DNA of 5,200 bases from Victivallales bacterium (lineage in GTDB: Bacteria > Verrucomicrobiota > Lentisphaeria > Oligosphaerales > Oligosphaeraceae). This document shows positions 1-4,897 of this stretch, piece after piece. The stretch covers positions 1 through 5,200 of the forward strand of contig JAFRLP010000096.1 in NCBI GenBank assembly GCA_017431185.1. The letters are read 5' to 3'. The notes under the pieces are model-generated. The model made no database searches. It was not told where the DNA came from and saw only the letters and a program-made list of their open reading frames with translations. Within the stretch, counting starts at the first letter, position 1. The number at the start of each line of letters is the position of its first letter. A program made the translations under genes and the position numbers.

Positions 1-105
1 AGGCACGAAGCCGTAGAGCTCCTCGAACTGCCCCTGGAGTTTGGAGAGGCTCTTCTTGTCAAGCGCGTCGATCTGGCGGTGCAGGATTTCCATGTTCACT
101 GTCAT
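1..105 (-). CDS. DUF2924 family protein, N-terminal part (runs off left edge)
   Basis: The visible 35 residues read MTVNMEILHRQIDALDKKSL, then SKLQGQFEELYGFVP. The pattern (I/L)xxLxxxSLxxLxxxxxELYG resembles the start of DUF2924 proteins, which open with a short helical 'L..L...tl.eL...y.elfG' motif followed by a basic segment (here beyond the edge). DUF2924 has no assigned biochemical function. From memory, such genes often sit beside large serine recombinase genes in mobile or phage-derived loci, so a recombinase may follow to the left; that is inference. The ATG at 105-103 is chosen because AAAGGAA lies 8 bases upstream; a second ATG at 93-91 is possible. The gene follows the 49-residue gene by 29 bases on the same strand, probably as one operon. 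The family call rests on a short stretch, so confidence is moderate. Confidence 0.6.
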   Translation of the reverse strand, partial: MTVNMEILHRQIDALDKKSLSKLQGQFEELYGFVP

Positions 106-134
106 TTTGCGTTCCTTTGGTTGGATTGTTGTTG

Positions 135-284
135 TCAGCCCGCGACGGCGCTCGCCGCCGCAACGCCTTTTAACAAGCCCCCTGTTTGTCCTTTATCCAG
201 TCGCTTCTCCGACATTCTTCGGATTATCGCGGAAATAAGGTTGATTGCCTCCTGGATGTTCAGTGGAAGCGTCGATTTTGCCAT
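135..284 (-). CDS. 49-residue hypothetical protein upstream of the DUF2924 gene
   Basis: I do not recognise this protein. The ATG at 284-282 has GGAGGA (295-290) five bases upstream, a strong ribosome site that decides this start over an upstream in-frame ATG at 461, which lacks one. The protein begins MAKSTLPLNIQEAINLISAI and ends in a small-residue tail, GGLLKGVAAASAVAG. The middle (about residues 9-31) looks like an amphipathic basic helix, and the Gly/Ala-rich tail could be flexible or weakly membrane-associating; there is no clear signal peptide or transmembrane segment. It ends 29 bases before the DUF2924 start, so the two are probably co-transcribed. Its size and place suggest a small accessory or regulator of the module, but nothing in the sequence proves a function. 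Confidence 0.6.
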   Translation of the reverse strand: MAKSTLPLNIQEAINLISAIIRRMSEKRLDKGQTGGLLKGVAAASAVAG

Positions 285-320
285 GGTTGTCCTCCGTTTA
301 GTTATGTTGCATTGCCTCGG

Positions 321-357
321 GGACCGCCTGGCGGTCCTTCCCGTCGCGTGGACGGGA
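321..357. promoter_or_regulatory. Two adjacent perfect hairpins in the leader of the leftward operon
   Basis: GGACCGCC (321-328) and GGCGGTCC (330-337) form a perfect 8-bp palindrome about a single T. Immediately beside it TCCCGTC (339-345) and GACGGGA (351-357) form a 7-bp stem with a GCGTG loop. They lie 37-73 bases upstream of the 49-residue gene, inside its likely leader. The first looks like a protein-binding palindrome, since a one-base loop is poor for RNA. Neither is followed by a T-run on either strand, so they are unlikely to be terminators. Their function is unknown. Confidence 0.4.
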
Positions 358-420
358 GACTGATGGATATGTGTCTCTGTGTCGCGAACCTCCTTGAAAT
401 ATCGGTTGATTCCGCCCGGC

Positions 421-475
421 GACTGGATTATCCGCAATGATGCGCTTTTGGTAATGCGCATTGCGGAATCCAGTC
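421..475. promoter_or_regulatory. Long bulged inverted repeat between divergent genes (candidate operator)
   Basis: GACTGGATT (421-429) pairs with AATCCAGTC (467-475). CCGCAAT (432-438) pairs with ATTGCGG (460-466). GCGC (442-445) pairs with GCGC (456-459). The left arm carries the extra bases AT and GAT, so the dyad has 20 base pairs in three blocks around a ten-base centre. It ends three bases before the ribosome site of the HARE-HTH gene and lies upstream of the leftward 49-residue gene, so a protein bound here, or an RNA hairpin, could affect both. I could not assign reliable -35/-10 boxes. Confidence 0.5.
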
Positions 476-494
476 AGCAAAGGAGCGGAATACG

Positions 495-966
495 ATGGAT
501 GAATCAGTTCAGGCGAAAGTAGGTGGGCGGGTGCGGGTTCGGAGCGGCCAGTATGTCATCACCGCCATCGTCGTCGAGGATTGCGGCGACGCATGGATGG
601 TGCGGAACCCGAAGAGCGGGCGCGTGTTCAAGGTTCGGCGCATCATCGAGGTGCTTGGCGACGGCGAGGCTTCACCCGCGACGATTCCTGCATCCGTAGG
701 CGTGCCGCAGATGGAACGCCCTGCGCGGGAGTCGCCGAAGCGGCTGTCGCTCGTGGACGCGGCCTTCGAGGTGCCTCAAGGCGGAGGGGCGTCCGATGAA
801 CGCCGCCGAGATGGCAAGGCTCGCAGTCGAACGCGGCCTCTGGACGGCACAAGGCGGCAAGACGCCCGCCCAGACCCTCTACGCCCGCATCTTCGAGGAG
901 ATGCGCCATGCGAGACGCCCACGTTTCAGGAAGGCATCCGTGCGCGGCCTTTTTGAACTGGCATGA
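495..966 (+). pseudogene. HARE-HTH domain protein interrupted by a +1 frameshift
   Basis: The ATG at 495 follows AAAGGAG (479-485) at nine bases. Residues 1 to ~60 (MDESVQAKVGGRVRVRSGQY onward, then WMVRNPKSGRVFKVRRIIEV) look like a small SH3/KOW-type beta barrel. After a Pro/Ala-rich linker, KRLSLVDAAFEV starts a HARE-HTH winged-helix domain. At 774/775 one extra C shifts the frame. Reading 775 onward in the new frame restores the domain: LKAEGRPMNAAEMARLAVER, GLWTAQGGKTPAQTLYARIF, then RPRFRKASVRGLFELA and a TGA at 964-966. This matches the usual family ending in 'F.L.'. The repaired protein would have 156 residues; unrepaired, it ends at 956 with a non-family tail. HARE-HTH domains occur in RNA polymerase delta, restriction enzymes and chromatin proteins and are proposed to bind DNA. 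The family call is firm. Whether this is a true mutation, a sequence error or programmed shifting is open. Confidence 0.85.
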
Positions 967-976
967 GAGATTCAAA

Positions 977-1307
977 AAAGCGGACGTGCGCGGAAACTCT
1001 GCCCTATAAGGGGACTCCTTCCGCCAGCCCTCCTAGAGAGGCACCCTGGGGAGAACCCACCCCGGGGGGCCTATTCGGGCCTCTTTGCCCAATTTGATAA
1101 AAGCGGACACCCCCTGAAACCAACTGTCCTTATGCCCCCAACTCCTTCCGCCAGCCAACATTGGATGCCTCATGATAACCATCTTCTATCCAGTCGCAAG
1201 GCATCCGACTCGTTGCCTTGCCTCCCGAAGAGGTTGATGACGAGGCAGAAAGCGGACGCGGACAGTACCGCTACGCCTCCAATACCCTCCAACTCCTTCC
1301 GCCAGCC
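977..1307 (+). repeat. Three direct copies of a 53-59-base two-core module
   Basis: Each copy begins AAAGCGGAC and ends ACTCCTTCCGCCAGCC, both cores identical in all three: 977-985 with 1014-1029, 1100-1108 with 1141-1156, and 1249-1257 with 1292-1307. The bases between the cores are diverged but similar in composition (CTGCCCTATAAGG, CTGTCCTTATGCC, CTACGCCTCCAATACC). The second cores start 127 and 151 bases apart. Copies 1 and 3 also share a looser downstream segment, GGGAGAACCC...CCGGGGG versus GGGAAGAACCC...CCGGGGG. They could be decayed duplications of one gene end, recombination or protein-binding sites, or structured RNA. Confidence 0.75.
1044..1086 (+). terminator. Candidate terminator after the HARE-HTH gene
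   Basis: CCCTGGGG (1044-1051) can pair with CCCCGGGG (1060-1067), eight pairs with one T-G wobble and an eight-base loop. A short GGCC/GGCC stem (1068-1071 with 1078-1081) follows, and then TCTTT. It lies 78 bases after the HARE-HTH stop. The T-run is short, and the hairpin overlaps repeat unit 1, so it may have another role. Confidence 0.3.
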
Positions 1308-1448
1308 TATCTGGAAAGCGCCATGGGAAGAACCCTGCCGGGGGAGGTGATTCCAGACCGCCCCAGAATGCGCCTTCTCGCCGAAGCACTGAACGCTGCA
1401 GCATAATCGCTAACCGAGATGCAGTTGAAGCCTGGATGAAATCCATGC

Positions 1449-1697
1449 GTTTTGACAGTTTGACGTCAAAACGACACATCTCTTCCAAAATCCCCCAAAA
1501 CACTCCCTTTGGACCATGACACATACAATCTTTGTCAAAGTGTCAAAGCAATGTGTGCCATCATGTCTAAAGAGGCTGTTTTGGGGCGGACGAGGGTTTT
1601 CCCTGGCTTTGACGCCAAGGTGTCAAAGTCCTGTCAAAGAATGCGGGGATTGTCAAAGCACTTTGACGTTCACGGCGACTTTGACGCTTTTTGACAG
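1449..1697. repeat. Iteron-like array: twelve TTTGAC/GTCAAA hexamers, candidate replication origin
   Basis: TTTGAC occurs at 1451, 1459, 1608, 1662, 1680 and 1690, and its complement GTCAAA at 1465, 1534, 1542, 1622, 1633 and 1652. The common longer form is TGTCAAAG/CTTTGACA. Two copies are directly adjacent (1533-1548). Others make palindromes: TTTGACGTCAAA (1459-1470) and GTCAAAGCACTTTGAC (1652-1667). A pair of arms at 1607-1613 and 1622-1628 faces each other over eight bases. Twelve copies in this length are far above chance. The array sits just after the 3' end of the primase-helicase gene, and its last two copies lie inside the final codons. In staphylococcal pathogenicity islands short iterons next to the rep gene form the origin, so an origin is the leading guess; a repressor operator array is the alternative. 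Confidence 0.7.
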
Positions 1698-4108
1698 TCG
1701 CATGCGGCGGCATCCTCCAGCCATTCCGGCGGGCAGTTGATGACGCGGTAGGCCTCTTCTCCTTCCTTGTGTTCTGCGATTCCCCTCAGGCAGAGTTCGT
1801 CAAGGGCCTCCCTGCGCTCTTTTCCGTTGCTGTGCCGGATTCCCGACTGCGAGAGGCGGCTGATGGTCACCCATCCGTCCGTACCCTGGATTCTTTGAAG
1901 TTTGCGGCAGACACGTTCAAGGAGATGTTCGCGGAATCTTATACGGCTGTCAATGTCCGTGTCCTCGATTCCAAGCAGAAGTTTCTCCGCGCCTGCGAAA
2001 AACCATTTCACAAGCACCTCGGCACGCAACCAGTCATCGGGGCGGAGAACCGTCCGCTCCGTCTGCGTCGCAGGGTCGTCGGTCAGCGAGAGCGCGAAGG
2101 CGAAACGCGGGTAGTACTCGTTTGAGAGCCTCTTCCAGCAGAAGTCGATTTCATCGGGAGCACCTTTCTCGAACATCTCCCAAAGATGCCTGGAGTACCC
2201 CTTCTCCACGTTGATTTCTCCGATCTTCCTGCAGAATGCATCCAGTAGCACATGCATGGTGTCAAGCGTCCTGCGCAAGTCGATGATGTTCGGCTGGCAA
2301 TGGGACGACGGCATTCTGGCATACAGGAAGCGGCCAAGGAAGCCATTGGCGAGATCCTGCCTGTCGGCAATTCTCCTGAGCGTCTCTGGCTGCACCGAGG
2401 CGATGATGTTCGGGTAGCAGTAATCCGCTCTTCGCAGACCGCCCTTAGCCGTCTTCTGCGAGAAATTCTGCTTGAAGAAACCTTTGTTGAACGCGCTTGT
2501 CAGAAAGGGCACGGCGTTGTGCTGCCAGCATCTCTTGTCCAGCCAAGGCTGGAGCTCTGGGATGGACAATATGCCGTTCGGAGTCTGGATGAGGGCATCG
2601 GCAATGCCCTCTGCGGATCCTGCGTCACCGATGTACCAGCCGTATTCCATTGCCAGATGGTCGAGCAATCCACCGATGTCCTTTCCGCTTGAGGACGGAG
2701 CGACCAGCATGGTGTAGAAATTGCACCCCTGCCCGCCGCCTGTGTTGATGCGGTTCATGGCCAGCAGCGCGCCATGTCCGACATATCCCGACACATTGCC
2801 CTTGAGGCGTTCCGCCTCCATTGCCGCAGGCGAGGCATCAAGTGGACGGCTTAACGCCCCTCCGCAGACGACAAGGGCCTTCGCAATGCCGGCAGCGATG
2901 GGGAGCGGGGGATCGGCGACGCTGGTGAAGCAGTTGCAGAGACGCCCGAACAGCGTGCCCTCAATCGCATCCGCGACATCGCCTTCCGTCACCGTCCTCC
3001 ATGGCCGTGCCAGTTCTGGCGGTTCATTGGATATTACGGCATTGCCGCATTGGACACCATCCTTTCTCCTTTGAACATTGGCTACCAGCGCACCGAAGTC
3101 GATGCACGATGGATTCTCCGTTCTGCCGAAACCCATCTTTGCCAGCGAGGCAACGGCTGCCTTGACATCACCTCCGTGCTCCAGCAGGGCATAGACATCG
3201 AACTTGTCGTAGTTCTTGTCTATCTCGAAGGGCGCGGCATTACTGGAGAAGATGTGGAATACCCCATTTGTGAGCGTCGCGCCGTGCCTGTCCTTCACTG
3301 GTTGCCCTGGGCGTCGCCAGTATTCCTCGCCCCTGTCGTCCGTCCGCAACAACACCCATCCCGCCTTTTCCAGATATGGATGGATGTCGCCCCGTTGCTT
3401 GAAGTCATCTATCGGCATGATTTCCCAGAATTCATTACAAGGGTGGATTGACGTGGGTTGAGTTACCGCGTCCCCTCGTGTCTCCACCGTATTCTTCGAA
3501 TCCTCTTGGCATTCATCCATAGCCTTGGCTGCCGAGAGAAGCACACCACGCTCATCAGAAGTGATGAGCGGAAGTCTGCGCCAGTCTCCTTGCTTCAGAA
3601 CATAGCCGTCTGATGGTGCGCACAGGATGACGTTGCCCTCGGCACGGGTTTCGATGAGCGTCGTCCGTCTGCCGTTGCGTTCGCCATAGGCCAGTTTGTC
3701 TCCCTTCTTGACTTCCTCCTTGCACCGGTATGCGACATGAAAACCGCCAGACTGGCTTTGTTCGACGACCAGCCTGTCGTATAGTTGCTGCGGTACCGCT
3801 GCCTTCCACTTGTCGAAAAGCTCGCCGTGGTTATCGAAGTCGATGACCTCGAGGTTGCCAGATACCTTGCCGCAGACGATGCAGAGCGCGTCTGGCTGGT
3901 AGCGCTTCCATTCCGCCCTTGTCTGCTGTTCCGTGTTCCGATGGGTCATGTTGTTTTTCCAGCCCCGGGCGAGAGGGCGTTTCCCCTCCCGCGATGCCGC
4001 GAGCACGGACAGGCCAGCCTGCCCGTATGCCACGGCACACTCGACGGGGACGAGACACCTCGTTCCCGACGAATCGTTGTCAGTTGTAGTCTGAGTATTT
4101 TGGGTCAT
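1670..4108 (-). CDS. Primase-helicase (Prim-Pol N-terminus, DUF3987 C-terminus), 812 residues
   Basis: This is the replication protein of a mobile element, expected to prime and unwind DNA at the element's origin. Residues ~23-185 form a Prim-Pol (AEP) domain: VAYGQAGLSVLAASREGKRP, then the metal-binding VIDFD (88-92), SGGFH (120-124) and IETRAEGNVILCAPS (152-166). Residues ~240-328 carry the linker module common in this family (EYWRRPGQP, GVFHIFSSNAAPFE, YDKFDVYALLEHGGD). From ~370 a DUF3987-type P-loop region follows: Walker A APSSSGKD (470-477), Walker B-like GILSIPELQ (512-520) and GFLGRFLYAR (589-598). The C-terminus looks like a winged helix ending in CDCQKASKSP, encoded by hexamer repeats. 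The ATG at 4108 is chosen for AAGGGG six bases upstream; an in-frame GTG at 4180 would add 24 non-domain residues. It overlaps the preceding small frame by 29 bases. It is full length, with all motifs intact. Confidence 0.92.
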   Translation of the reverse strand: MTQNTQTTTDNDSSGTRCLVPVECAVAYGQAGLSVLAASREGKRPLARGWKNNMTHRNTEQQTRAEWKRYQPDALCIVCGKVSGNLEVIDFDNHGELFDKWKAAVPQQLYDRLVVEQSQSGGFHVAYRCKEEVKKGDKLAYGERNGRRTTLIETRAEGNVILCAPSDGYVLKQGDWRRLPLITSDERGVLLSAAKAMDECQEDSKNTVETRGDAVTQPTSIHPCNEFWEIMPIDDFKQRGDIHPYLEKAGWVLLRTDDRGEEYWRRPGQPVKDRHGATLTNGVFHIFSSNAAPFEIDKNYDKFDVYALLEHGGDVKAAVASLAKMGFGRTENPSCIDFGALVANVQRRKDGVQCGNAVISNEPPELARPWRTVTEGDVADAIEGTLFGRLCNCFTSVADPPLPIAAGIAKALVVCGGALSRPLDASPAAMEAERLKGNVSGYVGHGALLAMNRINTGGGQGCNFYTMLVAPSSSGKDIGGLLDHLAMEYGWYIGDAGSAEGIADALIQTPNGILSIPELQPWLDKRCWQHNAVPFLTSAFNKGFFKQNFSQKTAKGGLRRADYCYPNIIASVQPETLRRIADRQDLANGFLGRFLYARMPSSHCQPNIIDLRRTLDTMHVLLDAFCRKIGEINVEKGYSRHLWEMFEKGAPDEIDFCWKRLSNEYYPRFAFALSLTDDPATQTERTVLRPDDWLRAEVLVKWFFAGAEKLLLGIEDTDIDSRIRFREHLLERVCRKLQRIQGTDGWVTISRLSQSGIRHSNGKERREALDELCLRGIAEHKEGEEAYRVINCPPEWLEDAAACDCQKASKSP

Positions 4109-4208
4109 TTGAATCCCCTTGGAATTTGAGGCGCTGGGGCATGGCCCGCGCCGTGTTCCGGTTGGCTTGCCGCCAGCCACGAAATCTCCGCGTGTGTTCC
4201 TGTGTCAT
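4080..4208 (-). CDS. 42-residue basic hypothetical protein overlapping the primase-helicase start
   Basis: I do not recognise this protein. From the ATG at 4208 it reads MTQEHTRRFRGWRQANRNTA, then RAMPQRLKFQGDSNDPKYSD and YN. It is strongly basic in the first 30 residues, consistent with nucleic-acid binding, but it has no named motif. Its stop lies 29 bases inside the primase-helicase gene, which suggests translational coupling. The start is uncertain: AGGAGG (4225-4230) is 16 bases from this ATG but ideally placed for an ATG at 4216 that encodes only Met-Lys-Thr-stop, whose TGA overlaps this ATG. A longer form from 4283, with GGAG nine bases upstream, would give 67 residues with a Thr/Pro-rich front. 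Coding status is moderately supported. Confidence 0.5.
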   Translation of the reverse strand: MTQEHTRRFRGWRQANRNTARAMPQRLKFQGDSNDPKYSDYN

Positions 4209-4327
4209 GTCTTCATTGTTCTTTCCTCCTGTGGTTGTTGTGGGTTGTCTCCTGTGTCTGGGCAATGGCACAGTTGCTGACATTCGATGATTCTCCAGTC
4301 ACCTATGTATTCGTATTTCACTGGCAT
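4205..4327 (-). CDS. Possible 40-residue frame upstream of the basic small protein
   Basis: This frame reads MPVKYEYIGDWRIIECQQLC and then a Gln/Pro-rich tail ending in MKT; its TGA overlaps the next ATG as ATGA, the classic coupled junction. The frame is open upstream to an ATG at 4471, giving 88 residues and including RVFFTVLLSK, whose FFT recalls the FFTES motif of the neighbouring small proteins. That longer form overlaps the end of the 56-residue gene by 20 bases. Neither start has a good ribosome site, so coding is only a possibility. No function can be suggested. Confidence 0.3.
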   Translation of the reverse strand: MPVKYEYIGDWRIIECQQLCHCPDTGDNPQQPQEERTMKT

Positions 4328-4451
4328 TTTGGATAACAGAACCGTGAAAAAAACACGTCCGATGACATCGCCTTCCCGTGATTGCCGCCAGAGGACGTTC
4401 CGGGGAGGCCTCGGATTGCAAGATGGATCGCCCACTGTCGTTAATGCTAAT

Positions 4452-4622
4452 TCAAGGGGGCGATGACACATGCCGATGCAAAAAAGTCACGAATCCGCCG
4501 AAAAATGGCGGCTCCTTGGCATCACTGTACTTCTTTCCCGATTCCGTGAAAAACCGCACATGCCAATCGGAAAAAGTTGCCAGCGACAGCCGATTGCGCC
4601 GCTGTTCCTTGCCATTGTCCAT
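4452..4622 (-). CDS. 56-residue FFTES-motif small protein
   Basis: This gene has the clearest start in the small-gene region: AAGGAG (4632-4637) nine bases before the ATG at 4622. It is unrecognised. It begins MDNGKEQRRNRLSLATFSDW, then HVRFFTESGKKYSDAKEPPF and FGGFVTFLHRHVSSPP. Four Phe-rich patches (TF 16-17, FF 24-25, FF 40-41, TF 46-47) share one frame. The pattern TFxxxHV occurs at 16-22 and again at 46-52, matching a near-identical 21-base DNA repeat 90 bases apart. Residues 24-43 (FFTES...S33-D-x-K36...GG) match a segment of the protein at the right edge, which supports both as coding. There is no signal peptide or clear membrane segment, and the N-terminus is basic and hydrophilic. 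Function is unknown; position suggests an accessory gene co-transcribed with the primase-helicase. Confidence 0.65.
   Translation of the reverse strand: MDNGKEQRRNRLSLATFSDWHVRFFTESGKKYSDAKEPPFFGGFVTFLHRHVSSPP
4467..4577. repeat. 21-base direct repeat inside the 56-residue gene
   Basis: 4467-4487 and 4557-4577 both read CACATGCC, then a variable AT-C-rich stretch, then AAAAAGT, with only three differing positions. They are 90 bases apart, exactly 30 codons, and encode the repeated TFxxxHV in the small protein. Confidence 0.7.
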
Positions 4623-4758
4623 TTGAATTATCTCCTTGTCGTCTCACTCTTTTACTCAGGTGTTTTTGAAAACGGCAGGATGGATTGCCGAAAAAAGTCG
4701 CCGTCTTGCTCAAAAACACTCGGTCTGATTTCGTGCCGTCGCTTTCATTGTCCGTCAC

Positions 4759-4857
4759 CTATGTATCCAACAGATTTCCGAAAATCCGCAACATTTCTTC
4801 GTTTTTTTCCGTCATCACGGTCTCCAATTTCTTGAGTCCAGACGAGAGCCGCGCCAT
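4759..4857 (-). CDS. Possible 32-residue helical peptide
   Basis: The frame reads MARLSSGLKKLETVMTEKNE and then EMLRIFGNLLDT, a heptad-like pattern of Leu/Val/Met with Lys/Glu that suggests one amphipathic helix. It begins 13 bases after the stop of the right-edge gene. The first ATG has only a weak GGA upstream; the internal ATG at 4815 has GGAG six bases upstream and would leave 18 residues. It ends in TAG, directly followed in frame by GTG and a further open frame to 4522. There is no known family. The helix pattern and gap-filling position favour coding, but only weakly. Confidence 0.3.
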   Translation of the reverse strand: MARLSSGLKKLETVMTEKNEEMLRIFGNLLDT

Positions 4858-4868
4858 TCCGTCACATG

Positions 4869-4897
4869 TGTTATTCGGTATTTTTCCCGAAATAACA
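4869..4897. repeat. Inverted repeat at the end of the right-edge gene
   Basis: TGTTATTCGG (4869-4878) pairs with CCGAAATAACA (4887-4897), ten pairs with one bulged A and a T-rich loop. It covers the last codons and stop of the right-edge gene. On the minus strand no T-run follows, so it is a weak terminator candidate; it may instead be an RNA-processing or attenuation hairpin. Confidence 0.4.

Larger units (their letters stand above)
967..1669. other. Gene-poor stretch of about 700 bases carrying repeats
   Basis: No open frame here has a ribosome site together with recognisable protein character. The stretch contains three copies of a direct-repeat module (977-1307) and most of the TTTGAC hexamer array (from 1449). 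Between them, 1308-1448 holds the tail of a rightward open frame (1218-1406, no proper start) ending RPRMRLLAEALNAAA, which could be a relic of a gene end. I see no tRNA or rRNA. Confidence 0.5.

Noticed and set aside
386..392. AAGGAGG-like sequence on the minus strand, possible extra start
   Set aside because: No ATG, GTG or TTG at suitable distance with an open frame that fits better than the start at 284.
643..975. Leftward frames opposite the HARE-HTH gene
   Set aside because: Explained as complements of a GC-rich coding region; no start signals.
977..1307. CRISPR array
   Set aside because: Only three copies, unequal spacing of 127 and 151 bases, and no uniform repeat and spacer lengths.
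1132..1350. 72-residue rightward open frame in the gene-poor stretch
   Set aside because: No ribosome site; composition follows the repeat modules and no motif is recognisable.
1186..1524. 112-residue leftward open frame downstream of the primase-helicase
   Set aside because: No ribosome site; the translation is rich in Trp/Arg/Gly with no family character, and it runs through the hexamer array and the repeat modules.
1449..1697. Hexamers as a series of -35 boxes (TTTGACA resembles TTGACA)
   Set aside because: Copies face both ways, few have a plausible -10 box at 16-18 bases, and palindromic pairing is better explained by protein-binding sites.
1691..3461. Several rightward open frames of 68-146 residues opposite the primase-helicase
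   Set aside because: Shadows of the long, motif-complete gene on the other strand; none has a matching ribosome site and family motif.
4522..4758. 78-residue leftward frame starting GTG directly after the TAG at 4759, with KTATFFGNPSCRF
   Set aside because: No ribosome site, and its last 101 bases are out of frame with the well-supported 56-residue gene. Its first half may be a relative of the FFTES proteins, but this is too weak to annotate.
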